Shown here one piece after another: positions 51,948 through 64,000 of a stretch of 64,000 bases of DNA. How positions within the stretch are numbered: position 1 is the stretch's first letter; every line of letters begins with the position of its first letter. The stretch is from Chaetoceros tenuissimus (Eukaryota; Bacillariophyta; Thalassiosirophyceae; Chaetocerotales; Chaetocerotaceae). Both the position numbers and the translations under genes were made by a program. The stretch is taken from assembly GCA_021927905.1 (NCBI GenBank), contig BLLK01000051.1:744001-808000 (forward strand), read 5' to 3'. The notes under the pieces are model-generated. The model worked only from the letters and a program-made list of their open reading frames with translations. It searched no databases and was not told the origin of the DNA.

Positions 51948-53213
51948 TTAGACAACTTTGAAAATGCCTTTCAGATCACTAATGCCAAGTTCTTCTTTCA
52001 ACTCCTTATTAGAAGATACGATTCCAGAAACATCAACATCCAAACTCTTCAATTTTTCACACAAGGTAATCATTCTTTCATCTTGCAACTTGAGCCTATC
52101 ACATTTTGCCTTTTCTTTCATAAATTCGCGTTCAGCTTCCCGTTTCAAAGCATCAATTTTCATCTGATGGCCTTCCAAATCCAGCTTATGGTCATTTTCC
52201 ATACGAATCTTTTGCAATTCAACATCAGCCATGACATTCTTTTGCTCCTCTTGTTTCAACTTCACTGATTGCTGAAAGACTTTAAGTTTGGCCTCTTGGT
52301 CCTTTTGAAGAGAATTTTCTTTGAAAATACTGCGTTGGAGGTCTTCGCAAAATGAATAATCACTGACACTGAGTGAAGTGATTGTGATACAACTCTCGTC
52401 CGCTACATTCTTGAGATATGCCATCATAGTAGAACCTTTGACTAAGGTGTTCCAATCTGTAGTTGTCCACTTTTTTACTTCTTCTATCTTCAAACCTTTT
52501 GTTAGGGATTGTCCTTGGATGGCAATGTAATGAAAGATTTTTGAGACTGGGTCTTTATGAAAAAGAAGTTCATCAGCAGAAGCATCCAATTTGTATCCCA
52601 AAGTGAGATGAATTTTGATAGAATAGGGAGTATTGGGAACTTTAATATCTATTGGAACTGTCATAGTTTTGCCTGAGATATGAAGGATCTGTGTTTCTCC
52701 AGATTTTCTTTTCAAAGATCCATTTACAACTTCGGACCAATGAAAGTCGTGAACATGTTCGTATGGTGATGGAGTAAACATCGTGGGACCTTGGACAATC
52801 GAAGAATTAGACGCTGGCTCATAGGTACTGCTTTCATGCAAATCAGAAGACTTATGTTCCGGATTCAAACCGCTATTATGCACTAGAATCAAGTCCGACT
52901 TGCTATGCAAATGAATGCAGTCTTTCACCAAGATCTCATCATGACGAGAGGGGTTACAATACATGGCTGTTGGACCTTTGATATGCTCTACCCTTCCATC
53001 TCGATGTTTCACAACAAGATACTGGTTACTCTCGGCCTTGAAACGCGTAAGAAACCTTATTGTTGAAAAGAATAGACGAACCCTTTTTGGTCCAATCACT
53101 TCAACGTGTTCACCATTCATTTTCCATATTGCAGCTGCTTCCCCTTCTTTGATAGTTCTACCTCCAATCCGGACGAACTTTACATATCAACCATCTCTGA
53201 AAGTTACTCCCAT
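51948..53213 (-). CDS. SPFH-like protein with C-terminal coiled coil; in-frame TGA at codon 9
   Basis: From the Met at 53120 the product is 390 aa. In-frame sequence upstream reads GGRTIKEGEAAAIWK and joins smoothly to NGEHVEVIGPKRVRLF, so the natural start is probably the ATG at 53213; between them lies one TGA (53187-53189) at codon 9. The body has beta repeats ending in GPTAMYCNP and QGPTMFTPSP with EHVHDFHWSE, resembling SPFH/Band-7 or vault-shoulder domains, then a long Lys/Glu coiled coil (about 260-370). It is probably an oligomeric membrane-scaffold-like protein. Family call is tentative. Confidence 0.55.
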
Positions 53214-53619
53214 TGTTATATCTTTATTATATGATTACCTTTTGTTTATGTGCGAATAAATCCAGTTGGAACAAAACTCATTCTGAAAAGATTTCTTCTT
53301 GAACATCTTGGAATTCTTTTCGAAATGGGACTGAAAAGTGGGACTCAGAATTCCATAGTTCGTGATTCTTTCTCGCTACTTGTGTTTATTTTCGAATATA
53401 CATATCGATTTTCTCTCAAATCATTGAATATGTAATTGTATGTCTATACTCATGATGAAAGTTCACATCTTTTTGCACAATTTTGTCATTCGTAGACTAG
53501 AGGAAAAGATTTCCTATTTTATAAAAATATAAATAAATTAGCTCCGAACATTATTGACAGAATGATGCTCAGAGAATATAAAATCTACGAGATTGTTGGG
53601 GAGCCTCTTACGCACATGC
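53214..53619. other. Intergenic, no gene seen
   Basis: About 400 bp, AT-rich; nothing recognised. Confidence 0.3.
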
Positions 53620-54858
53620 TCAGATTTTAGATTCATAGTAACTCACTGCCCAAGGCTCTAACTGGTAGGAATGTTTAGTGCCTTTATCGTAAGTCATTTC
53701 TTGATCAGTTACTTCCCAACACTCGAGATATGGCTTCATATCGTCACGAGTGGCTTTATCATCATAGTAATTGCGGAACCATCCATCTACCCAGTGAAGA
53801 CCTGCCTTTCCAATTCTACTCTCCTGGTTTGAAAAGAAGCTTGCGGCGAGAGCCAAATCCTTTTTGTGGTAGAGGACATAGATCTTTCCAACTGGTTTGT
53901 CACCCTCTTTCTTTAGCATACCAAAGAAATTAGTGGCCTTTTCATATTTTCTACCACTAACGTTTTTGCGAAATAAGTAGAATTCATTTGGTTCCTTGTG
54001 GAAAATGTCGAATGGGACGTCCTATATATTTTGAAAAAGAAATGGCAGAGTAAATGTAAGAACAATCGTTGTGATTCTCAGAATCATGTACAATTTTCAA
54101 TAACTTACTGCTGCAACCATAAAAATGTTATCAAATTGTACATCAGGGGTTCCCTTTGCACAAGCACCATTGAAGATTGCATGATTACCCATAGAATGCA
54201 TAACCAATGACTTCTTCGGAAAGGTATCGTTTGGAACCATACCTACAAGTGCATTCAAAGCCTTACCAGCTCCAATCGCATCATCAGCCTGATCTTCAAA
54301 GTAAAGAAGAGCACTTCCCTCTGATGCCCAGATAACAGGGATAGGATAATACTTGTGTTCTTTGTGAAAATTTTCGTACTCATAGGCCAATGTTGAACTT
54401 GGTTCAACGTTGAATCCATGAACAATGAAAAGAGGAATTACATCGCTTCCATCCTTGTAGATCATGGATTTTACTTCATCCAAGTCAACCTTGGTTGCTT
54501 CAAATTCTCTCTTTCCTTTGATAAGAGTCATAGATGAAGTGTGAGATGCTTGCTGAATTCATGCTGGAGTTCTCGTTTGGAAAACAAGATATGTATAGAT
54601 CTTACCTTTTTCAACACTCTCATCTGAGATCAATTTGAAATTCTTGAGGAATACTCCTTCTTCTCCGTTCTCGTCAGCTTCACTGAAGGTCACTTTGTTT
54701 TCATCACCTTCCTTAGGCTTGACAGCAATACTAGTTACTGCAAGTCCTGAAAAGTAATACTCTGATCCATCTGCAGACATGGCTTTTGCCACTGCTGCTT
54801 CCTCTGGAGCTGAGGTCTTGCTCTTCTTCTTCTTGAAAATTTTCTTGAAAAGTCCCAT
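53620..54858 (-). CDS. Alpha/beta hydrolase of the DUF900 type
   Basis: Three exons: 54858-54606, 54548-54109, 54021-53620; 364 aa. The first intron needs an AAG acceptor to keep frame. A Lys-rich N-terminus (MGLFKKIFKKKKSK) could bind acidic lipids. The hydrolase core has an oxyanion-region VHGFNVEP, a nucleophile elbow with Ser in VMHSMGNHA, then NIFMVAADVPFD. The His-containing C-terminal part includes GLHWVDG and KGTKHSYQLEP. The order fits DUF900/COG4782 esterase-like proteins. Substrate unknown; cytosolic or membrane-associated. Confidence 0.78.
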
Positions 54859-55297
54859 TTCTTTTTCTTTTGTTGGATATAATGTGGGTAGGTCCAGGTA
54901 AAGTGAAAGTAGGTCGTAAAATGAAAAGGTTATTTCAGATTTGCATCTTCATCTTGATCAACAAAGAACAGAACAGTTGTTGATGTGTTTGGATGGGAGT
55001 TAGGGGCTGTAGTGTGTAATTTTTGGCGATGCTTGGTGAAAGGTGACGTGGTATACGATGATAAGTATGTACGTGTATACCGGACCGTTAGATCAAAGAC
55101 GTGCAGTAGAGTCAATTAGCTAATAGATCCAATGACGGGTAATTGAAAAGAAATTTGAAGAGCAGTGCAGATCACAGCATAGAGGATTGCTTGTTTAAAA
55201 GTGAAAAGAAAACAATTTTATTTGGATTTTACTTCAATCTCATGTAGTTGCGTATTTCTCATTACACGTTAGAATATCAATGTTCCTCGAAACGAAA
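54859..55297. other. Intergenic, no gene seen
   Basis: About 440 bp; nothing recognised. Confidence 0.3.
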
Positions 55298-55987
55298 TCA
55301 AGTGACATGTTTTCTTTTTTCTTCTAGAACATCCTTCATTCCATTGAGCAAAATCTTTGCATACCAAGTGTGGAAATCAATCATTGGCTTCCAAAGATGT
55401 ACCGTGTAGTTACTACCATTCTGGTTGTCGTCAATCTGACTTTTGTCAAAAGTATTCTCATCTTCATTCCACGGAATATCAACAACATTACCGTGGTATA
55501 TTCTTCGAAGTTGAGAATCATAAGCTACCATTGTAAAACCTCTTATGTTCCCAACTTTCCACTCACAAATTGTTTCTATTTGAGACAGAGAAGATATCTG
55601 CCATGCTAAAAAATTTGTTTTCTTGTCGGGGAAACTGTCGATACATTTCTCATTGTAAAAGATAGATAGCAACTTTTGCTCGACTTGAAAAGGTTGCGAT
55701 GTAAAGAAAGCTTTCACTAAGTGATGTGAAGGGTTTGGTTGCTCTGATAGCCATTGATTGCATTCATGTGATATCTGAGTATGAAACAAGTCTGTGTAGG
55801 GCTCTATCGTATTAGCAGATGGTCTATTTGTTCTTCGCCTCGTATTGGAGTTGCTATACCATGTGTACTTTGCATATTCCTTGAGACCTTCTTTGTTGAA
55901 TCCACCTCCTAGATAAGATAGATGTCTCCAGGAAGTACTATTGGATCTCGTTGACTTCGATATCAGACTATTATTGAACCTTTGCAT
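55298..55987 (-). CDS. Unknown protein, possible organelle leader
   Basis: 229 aa, one exon. Not recognised. The first ~25 residues are Ser/Arg/Asn-rich without acids (MQRFNNSLISKSTRSNSTSW), as in mitochondrial leaders. The C-terminal half forms an alternating beta pattern (ICEWKVGNIRGFTMVAYD, RRIYHGNVVDIPW) and ends with a helix. No catalytic motif seen. Confidence 0.5.
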   Translation of the reverse strand: MQRFNNSLISKSTRSNSTSWRHLSYLGGGFNKEGLKEYAKYTWYSNSNTRRRTNRPSANTIEPYTDLFHTQISHECNQWLSEQPNPSHHLVKAFFTSQPFQVEQKLLSIFYNEKCIDSFPDKKTNFLAWQISSLSQIETICEWKVGNIRGFTMVAYDSQLRRIYHGNVVDIPWNEDENTFDKSQIDDNQNGSNYTVHLWKPMIDFHTWYAKILLNGMKDVLEEKRKHVT

Positions 55988-56527
55988 TCTTTTAGTTCCA
56001 ATTCTTGATTGACTTTACCTCTCAACTGCCCTTGCAAGTCTCTTAAGAATTGTGAATACCTGTGCGTAAAACGTGGTTACTAAATTGAGTACAAGTATAT
56101 TACTATCAACATCAGAAGGAGGTATCATCAAAATTAGAAGAATGAGAGGTGGAAGGAGCACCAGGAGAGATGGAGGATGGAGGATGGAGATGGTGGTAGG
56201 AGAAACGTGAAAATGTTACGTGGCTAGTCAGATAGAAAATAAGTAGCTCTTCTTTCTTCCCACTCTATCTTTTCATCTTTTCGTTCTTGGATAAAATGGT
56301 AAAAATTTGAATATGTTGAGTCCAATAATGAGAACATGAATTAATTGGAAACGCAGATAGATTTTATATATTTTAAATGCATAGTATAGAGGTCTCGTTC
56401 ATGCGAAACTAGATTGTGTTGGGAGTAGTATCAATCTTTATTTTTCATAAAACATCGTCATTGGAAACAAAATCAATAATCTAAGGTCGTCGTCTAGATT
56501 TCTAAAGGCCCCAATTCGACCTATTTC
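55988..56527. other. Intergenic, no gene seen
   Basis: About 540 bp with a short GGAGGATGGAGGATGGAGAT purine run near 56170. Confidence 0.3.
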
Positions 56528-57203
56528 TTACTTAATCTTTTTCTCAAGTGTTGGAGAATCTTGAGGATTTTCTTCGGCAGGATTTTCTTTTCCTTCACCT
56601 GACTTTACTTTCGCTTTAGACCATGGGAATCTCACATTTGGACCGAGCAGCAATGAAAGTGGAGAACTGAAAATAAAAATTAATACTGATTTATAAAAAT
56701 GAAAAAAGTGAGCTTAAAGTGCAAATAATGAGTTCTCAAATTGCATAGACACTCACCCCAGTTCTTGGCAGTCAGACCTGCAAAATCACAGTGACCATCG
56801 AAATAATCCATGTACACAACTGCAAGGAAAGTGTTGAATACGATTGTATCAAAGAAGTACATTATCCAAAGAGGTGCTAAGATATCAGATTGAAAATTTG
56901 AGATTTTGATCACACATCAAGAAGATAGATTCTTTGCCATTTCCACTCACCTATGCTTAGCGGACTTTGAATGCCCAAAACACTTTTTTTCTCCCCTTCC
57001 TCTCCATAATTTGTAATAATCATGATGAATAAATGTAGATATCCCAAGAATGTCCATGCAAATCTCGCCTCTGTACCTGGTAATGTAATTTGATAGATTA
57101 GATACATTGCTGGAATCTCATAGATTGTATCCAAAATGGGATAGACTGCTGGATCGAAACGAGGTAAGATACCAAATAAACCGTCTGGATGAAGGATAGT
57201 CAT
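56528..57203 (-). CDS. Small multi-TM protein, three exons, unknown
   Basis: Exon 1 is 57203-56951, exon 2 56876-56757, exon 3 about 56666-56528. Exons 1 and 2 join cleanly (GT-AG), giving hydrophobic segments at about residues 20-38, 47-66 and 85-110, with SPLSIGAPLWIMYFFDT across the junction. Exon 3 clearly encodes GPNVRFPWSKAKVKSGEGKE and a charged tail, but the simplest GT-AG junction leaves it one base out of frame, so the last splice is uncertain. No family recognised. Membrane protein with a soluble, charged C-terminus. Confidence 0.5.
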
Positions 57204-58087
57204 TGCTACTTATTGCTTCTTTCTATGCCAATTGCGATTAGAGTGAATTGTGTGGAGAAGAAATAGCTTCCATATGTGAGTATTATTCATTATTCACATC
57301 TTTTTCAAAGGGAGGTCGTAAAAAGGTTCTCATTTTCACCACTCTCGTGTCAGATGTCAGATGCTGAGATATTGGCCTTCGCATTTTATCCAAGGAGCAA
57401 GTTGGTAGTTGCAAATTCATTAAATAATAATAATAATGATAGATGAGTCTACGTGCTTATATTCACCCCGATAGATTTGAATACACGAAAAATTACACAT
57501 CATTACTTATAAAATATGTACATCTATACATACATATATTTATAGATGCATATTACATTGCACCAACATTCTAGATGCGAAGATATTTCAAATAATGCAG
57601 TCTTGTTTCCAAATTACCGTACTACTTTCGATATCCATTGGTTATTGTTATTTCAGCATTGACATCCTTCATCATATGCAATAGCTCAGTTCAGCTTCAT
57701 CAAGTAATGCATGTTAGAAGGAAAGAACAAAGCAAGATATGAAGAGGAATAATTTCTTCACTCCTACGAATACCGGGAAGAAGTGAGTTTGTCGTAGCTT
57801 CGATGTGCGACTAGTCACAATGCCAGTTTGAATCGTAGATAACCTTGGAAATGGCTACAATTGTGTAGTCTTGTGTGAGAAGGTCCTACCCTCTTAAATG
57901 TAATCACGAGTTATAAATATTTGACCGAATTCGATGGTGAATGACCCATGCAGAAATGCCTCTTTAGTGGAAAAATTGGCACAAATCCAAAATTACATAC
58001 TGCCACCTTCCTCGCTACTCGCTCTTCTCCTTCAATTAATTATTATAACAATTGCACCAACAAAATAAATACTGTTGTTAAACTACA
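57204..58087. other. Divergent promoter region, no gene seen
   Basis: About 880 bp, AT-rich, between two divergent genes. A TAATAATAATAATAATG run lies near 57425. No RNA gene recognised. Confidence 0.35.
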
Positions 58088-61000
58088 ATGAAGATATCCT
58101 TACTCCCTCTCTTGGGACTAATAGCTGCTTCGTCAGCTCAAACATTATCTTGCGGAAATGCGGGTGATTCCTCTTTCACTACAGCTAGTGGTAAGTCGTG
58201 ATATGACGAGAGGATGTGTGGACAATAGTTTCAGTTGAAGCAAATGCTTTGGTATTGATTCTTCTCTTTGATTGCTCGTATCCACATTATTGTTTCCTAT
58301 GGAAAGCCTGATTCTAACTCTCTATTTCGTATGGTATCATAGGGGATGAAACATCTCTCAGCATTTCCAAGAGCTCTCTTAATAACATGTGTATGTTATT
58401 TCGTATGACCGCTATCAAGTCCGCAGACTTGGATGCGATCAATCCTTCTTCTAGTCTTGCAGATTATAACATGGTTCCTGTTGCAAGATCTTACCATGGA
58501 AAGGATTGGCAACGTGTAGCTGGCGCTTATGCTCAAAATCTCGAGATTAATTGCTCCGCAAATGAGTGTCTTTTAGACATTCCCATTTTGCCAAATCAAT
58601 CCGAAGGACGCTTTGTTCTCATGCCTTTTGAATATGAGCTTCCTACGAATGCAACTGTTTCACGATTTTTCCATCAAACTACCTTTGGACCAACCATATC
58701 TATGATTAAGGACTGGGATTACAGTACTGATCTGGACGCTGGAATGACTTCTTGGTTAAAGGATCAAATGAATTCCACAGTTACTCCCATTACTTCACAC
58801 CGTGAATTCTTTCGAAGAAATGCCAATGGAATGCTCGAGTATGAAGAGGAGGAAGTGAATCTTGGTTCGAGAAGACAAGTTTTCAAAACTAGACACATGT
58901 GCGAGCCTGGTGCGAGATGGGTGAAGCATGCCTTTACTGCTGACGATTACGACGATTTCTTTGAGATTACAGAAGAGCCTGATGGAACTTGGCTTGTCAC
59001 TGATGAAAATGGTATCAAAAGAACCATCCTGCAGAATTTTACAGATGATGATGGTAATCAACTTTTACCTGGTACTTATGAAATGAATGGTAGAACTGAC
59101 GAGTTTTTGGGTGGGAGAGTTAGTAAGTTTCTTTGTATCAATCTTGCCTATGCCTATTCTCTATCCCTTCATAATTAGCTTACAATTCCATTTTTCTCTT
59201 AGAATTGAATAGTATTTACCTTGGAGGAGGAAACCCGCAAATCAACTTGCCTCTTGATACGTCCAATTACACCTTTGTCACCCTGCCTCCTGAATCTGAA
59301 TTCAAAACTACTTCCCCTATTAGTTTTGGAAAAGAGTACTATGAGTATCACGGAGAAAGTCTTTACTTGGAAAATGGCTTGACTAGCGATGCTTGCGACA
59401 GCTTTGATCCTACAAATACCCAGTATATTATTGGAGTACTATCTGGTTGCGACCCAAATGTCTCCACAAACTGTTTAGTGCGATATGGGAGATACTTTGA
59501 ATTGAGTGAGAATACAGTTGATTCTCCAAGTACCAATGGTGGATATGGTATTGAAACATGCTCTAACGTCAGAATGGATTTCTTGAATGCTGAATCTTGC
59601 CGTTTACAAGCAGATGCATGTAACAGTGATACTTACTACACCGACGAAATCCTAGCTCCTGGAGGTTTAACCCTGGTCTGTGGAAGTAATCACGAGGTAG
59701 CAAATGACCCTGAAGGTGATCCGATCTTTCAACTTGCTCGTGCAACTGAGGTCAAGAATGATGGTGAAACTGAAGCGCAAAAGAGAAACGTTTGGTCAAT
59801 GATTGCTTTGAGTGATGATACCACAGATCAATTAAGACAGAGAGTTGCTTGGGCGTTGAGTCAAATCCTCGTCATAACACAAAATCAAATCAATCGTGTT
59901 GAGTTTTCGGAACTCTACTTAGCCTACTACGATATCTTCACTAGGAATGCTTTCGGTAACTACTTTGATATCCTCAAAGAAGTTAGTTTTTCACCAATGA
60001 TGGTATGTTTTTCATGTCTAATTCTTTCAAAACACATTGTATGCTAGTCTCTTACACTAAAGAAATGATTTTCATTCCCAATAGGGAGAGATGCTTTCTT
60101 ATGTTGGTTCAAAAAGTTTACCTTATATTCTGGAAGATAAGAGCGTCGTTTCGTATCCTGATGAAAACTATGCTCGTGAGTAGAAAACTGTGTTTTAACT
60201 CTCTCATACCTCTGATTTGTTCACTCAACAGCATTCTCTTTTTTCTTTTTAGGTGAAATTATGCAGCTATTTTCTATTGGGCGTAAGTAGATATGTGAAC
60301 TAGAAATATTTGTTTCTCCATCCATTCTTTCTAACAATATATTTATGACAGTTTACAAACTGAAAATTGACGGGACGCTTGATTTAGATGAGCATGGACA
60401 AGCACAACTTTCATATACCGATGAAGATATTCGTAAGTATCAATACATATTCAATTTTTTGCTGCTATGTCTTTTCTTGTGATTCAACCATTCATCTTCT
60501 ATAAAGAAAATTTTGCTCGGGCATGGACTGGCTTTGACAAATCAACTAAAAGGTCTAACATGGAATACTACTACTACGATGGTAATAGACTCGATCCCAT
60601 GGTTATTTATGGTCCTTACAGGGATTTCTCGCCAAAATTTTCTTTGGACGGAGGTTACATTGGAGATGGAGTTCAACTCTGTACTGACCTTCCATCAAAG
60701 CACTTTCTAAAAGTCGGAGCTACCTATCGCCTTTTGGGTTCTTCCCAATGGCCATTGCTTCATACTCAAGACGATAATTGGTTCAAGCCTGAATACAATT
60801 TGACTAGCTTTGAATTATCAAGTACTTCTAATCTTTACACTGAACTCTGTGCGGATGGAGGGAGTGGCTGTGACTTCTCTCCTGTTGTTACTCTCGACAC
60901 CAATCTCGCCTGTGTTGACGATGAGTGTGCGTTGGATGACCTTCGCATTGTCAAGGTGCAAAGTGATCCGGCAATCTTCTACGAATATGTACGAGTTAGC

Positions 61001-64000
61001 TGTGTAGAACACACATTCTACGATGACTCAAAGGCAAAGACAATCCAGCATCGCTCGCCCAAAAAGGCAATGTGCGCGAATGGGGAATTGCCACTTGCAA
61101 TGGAAGCCTGCTGTGAACATCCTACATGGAGCAATCCTACTGCTACTACTTTCTGTGAATACAGTGCAGAGAAGACTACTTTTAATACTTCATCTAATCG
61201 CTGTTCTGCAAGGTATGTAGGTGGTGAACAATGCGCTTGGAGCTACCAAAATACAAATGATAATGGAGGTGAATGTCACCTTAACTACGACGAAAACTAT
61301 TACTGGGCCAGCTCAAATTGTGCGCTAGAAGCTAAAATTTCTAGGGCAGGAACAGTGGCAGTAGTTCATAGACCAGGTGATCTGAAATCGCAGTATTCTG
61401 TTGACATCAACGCAAACGAAAACAATCTCAATTACTTCCGAGTTGATTGGAAGACTGATTTTCCAAAGCAGATTGTAGACTCCTGTGGAACTGATTGTAC
61501 ACCTCTTGGACTCCAAGATTGCCTTTGTGCAGTGTCTGTATCTGAAAGTGCAGTATTTTTGTCTTTGCCTACTTTGCAAGAAATTCAGGACGCGCTAAAG
61601 GTTGGAGGGATTGATGTGGCTATGGAAGATTTTTACACAGAGATGGAATCTTCTTCATCTGGAGACGTTGTTGTGTATGAAAAGAATGCTGGTGGTTACA
61701 ATACTGATACTATCTTCAAAATTACTCAAGGTACAAAGGTTTCTTATTTGAAAAATGTTGAGTCTATTGTAAGCGTCGGGTCCAAATCTTTCAGAAATCC
61801 AGTTCAGTTTTTGAATCCTGCGTTGAGAGAGGCTAGGGATGCAATGTATGAAACAGATGCAGTATTGAAGCACTACTTTGAGCACAAGAATACAGCTCCT
61901 TTCCTTGCAATGAGAATGATTGAGCGCTTTGGAACTTCCAATCCGTCCCCTGATTATGTCCGCTCGGTAGCTGAGGCATTTAAGACCGGATATTTTGAAA
62001 AGAACGGTGTTACTTTTGGCCAAGAAGACTATGGATCCATGGAAGCCATGATTGCTGCAATTATTCTTCACGAAGAATCACGAGAAGTCATACTTGATGC
62101 AGACCCTACTAGTGGAGCTTTAAAGGAACCTCTACTTAAATTGATTTCGTTCATGAAATCAATGGAGTTCCGGGCTCCATCTAAATATCCAGAGATTGTT
62201 TTGAGGAAACTACAAGACCGCCTCGGTCAAGGTCAACATGAAACTCCAAGTGTCTTCTCTTACTTTCTACCTGAGTATATGAGTCCAGGGCACATAGAGG
62301 CTGCAACAATTGTTTCTCCAGAGGCTCAGGTACTGAATTCTCCATCCCTCACTGCACATATAAACGGCCACTTTTCTCTAGTCGACATGGGCCTTTCCGA
62401 CTGTTATGGAGGCTTTGGAGATCGGGCTATTACAAGCAGTAGATGCTATAGAGTCAGGGATGGTAGAGAGGGATACAGTGTTGCCGAGAATTCCAAAGGC
62501 GCATTGACTTACGTTCCGACCAGTTCCGATGAGGTCTCAGTAGTCAATGAAATAGCTCTCCTTCTTACTGCCGGAAGACTATCCTCACACAATCGAGCTA
62601 TTTTGGAAAGCTCTTATGTAGCTCTTGGGAGTGTCAATGCCGTTCAAAAGCTTATCACCACAACTCCAGAATTTCATACTCTCAATAGTGTTGTGAATGA
62701 TCAAGGAGTGCTTCGAGACAGTAATCCACCACCAGTAGCTGCAGAAGGGGAATATCGTGCTGTTGTCTTTTTCAATCTGCGTGGAGGTGCAGATACTTGG
62801 GTAAGTTTGGAGACAGGACAATGTATTTCTTCGAACATGTACATTTTAAATAGAAACTCACGTCATTTTACTCTCAGAACCTTCTTGTACCACACTCTAA
62901 TTGTCGGGATGGAATTGACATGTACCAACACTATAAGGACGTTCGAACAGAAATCGCTCTGAATAAAGATGATTTGCTTCAAATTGATGCATCCAATTCA
63001 AATCAAATTTGTGATACATTTGGTATCCACCCAAACTTGGGCATATTGCAATCTTTATACAATGATACTGACCTTCTATTCATCTCCAACATTGGTGTTC
63101 TACAACAGTATGCAACAAAGGAAAATTGGAGAGGTTACCACGACGACACAAGCTTATTCGCACATAATGAGCAGCAAATGGAAGTCCAAAGACTTGACAT
63201 CCTTGAAGAATTAAGTGGGACCGGAGTTGGAGGTAGATTGTTGGATGTCTTGAAAAGTAAAGGATTCAGTACCAATGCCCTATCTACGTCTGGAATAGAA
63301 CCGGCATTGTCTTCTGCTTTCTCACCACTTTTAGTTGTGCCTTCGGTTGATGGTTATGAAAAAATTGATCCTATGTCTTTTGATAGAATATCTGATACTA
63401 CCATCCATAATCAGTATACCTCTAGGATGAGAGACTTAAATTCAGCAACGAACATAGGTTCATCACTCTTCACCGAAACTTATTCGTCATTGCTCCAGAA
63501 AAGCCTCGATGATAATAGCCTTCTTTACGATGCCCTCAAATCTGTAACTTTGAATACAACTTTCCCAGATGAGAGTACAGCAGAGGGCTTCGACACAATT
63601 TCAAGACTAATCAAGACCAGAAATGTGAGAGGAGTTGACAGAGATGTTTTCTACGTCGACCAAGGAGGCTTTGACATGCATAGTGAACTTCTCCCACGCT
63701 TTGAAAGAGAAGCAACTGACATGAATGCTGCACTTGAGGCTTTTGTTACAGAAATGAAGGATCAAGGCCTTTGGGATGATATAACTATTGTCGTTACTAC
63801 CGAATTTGCTCGAACACTGACTACCAATAGTGGTAAGTATATGACTTTGTTTCACTGCACTCCTTCCAAAATACCATCTCACGAGTTTTCTCTTCAAAAG
63901 GTATCGGTTCTGATCATGCATGGGGCGGAAATCTCATGGTTCTTGGAGGAAGTGTTGACGGAGGAAAGATCCTAGGTCAATACCCAGATGACCTTTCATA
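58088..64000 (+). CDS. DUF1800-DUF1501 fusion protein, secreted (3' partial)
   Basis: Nine exons: 58088-58190, 58343-59122, 59203-60002, 60085-60175, 60253-60282, 60352-60432, 60507-62800, 62878-63832, 63901-64000+. All junctions keep frame; over 1,740 residues are present and the gene runs off the window. A signal peptide (MKISLLPLLGLIAASSAQ) starts it. The DUF1800 core is unmistakable: MMGEMLSYVGSKSLP, PDENYAREIMQLFSIGLYKL, SYTDEDI and FARAWTGFD, with its C-terminal half at 61600-62200. From 62750 the DUF1501 (sulfatase-like) domain begins: FFNLRGGADTWN, DVFYVDQGGFDMHSEL, VTTEFARTLTTNSG, GSDHAWGGN. In bacteria these are two neighbouring genes. Role probably extracellular or in surface assembly; unknown. 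Confidence 0.88.

Noticed and set aside
57204-58087. RNA genes in the AT-rich divergent region
   Set aside because: No convincing tRNA, snRNA or snoRNA box structure was seen.

Overview
The window reads as nuclear DNA of a centric diatom (stramenopile). Genes are dense, AT-rich, on both strands, with few short GT-AG introns. Three proteins carry an N-terminal signal peptide, two of them with an aromatic residue at the cleavage site as in diatom plastid pre-sequences (genes at 7465 and 34768). A dynein-arm assembly factor (DNAAF1, 36876-38204) implies a motile flagellum at some life stage, which fits centric diatoms with flagellated sperm; a Chaetoceros- or Thalassiosira-like organism is my inference. 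No rRNA, tRNA or CRISPR array was recognised. Layout 1-20.8 kb: end of a multi-TM receptor-like gene, BRCT protein, PLP-dependent transferase, small membrane protein, His/Tyr-rich nuclear-type protein, plastid SAP/STI1 protein, MIC10-like MICOS subunit, Ser/Pro/Arg-rich protein, ARM/HEAT-like protein, FHA-RING ubiquitin ligase, proteasome alpha-like protein with a signal peptide, and a receptor-type nucleotide cyclase fused to a cyclic-nucleotide phosphodiesterase (1,132 aa in two exons). 21.4-23.9 kb: a DNA transposon with 91-bp terminal inverted repeats and an 8-bp target duplication, carrying a small unknown gene and interrupted by a second 1.2-kb inverted-repeat element that holds two arrays of a 19-bp repeat. 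24.1-25.8 kb: an ABC ATPase fused to an MlaE/TGD1-type lipid-transport permease.

26.0-34.5 kb is the most unusual part: two apparently identical 4,257-bp units lie head to tail, separated and bounded by the same 7-bp site TAGATAT (25993, 30250, 34507). Each encodes a 1,153-aa protein joining a tyrosine recombinase (R, HxxR, W, Y) to a C-terminal Ulp1/SENP-type cysteine peptidase (H, D, Q, C), and each has GGGTGTA/TACACCC palindromes near its ends. This is a Crypton-like transposon array, captured in a form expected from repeated site-specific integration of a circle. It splits the divergent promoter of the ABC gene and an acetoacetate-decarboxylase-like plastid gene.

34.5-64 kb: IQ-motif protein, DNAAF1, a single-TM SAP-repeat protein, a five-exon acetamidase/formamidase, a 3.1-kb gene-free stretch, SET-domain protein, SHAQKYF-type Myb/GARP factor, PDZ protein with two SRPBCC repeats, a frameshifted TIR-like/TPR gene, an SPFH-like coiled-coil protein with an in-frame TGA near its start, a three-exon alpha/beta hydrolase, two unknown genes, and a nine-exon gene fusing DUF1800 to DUF1501 that runs off the window end.
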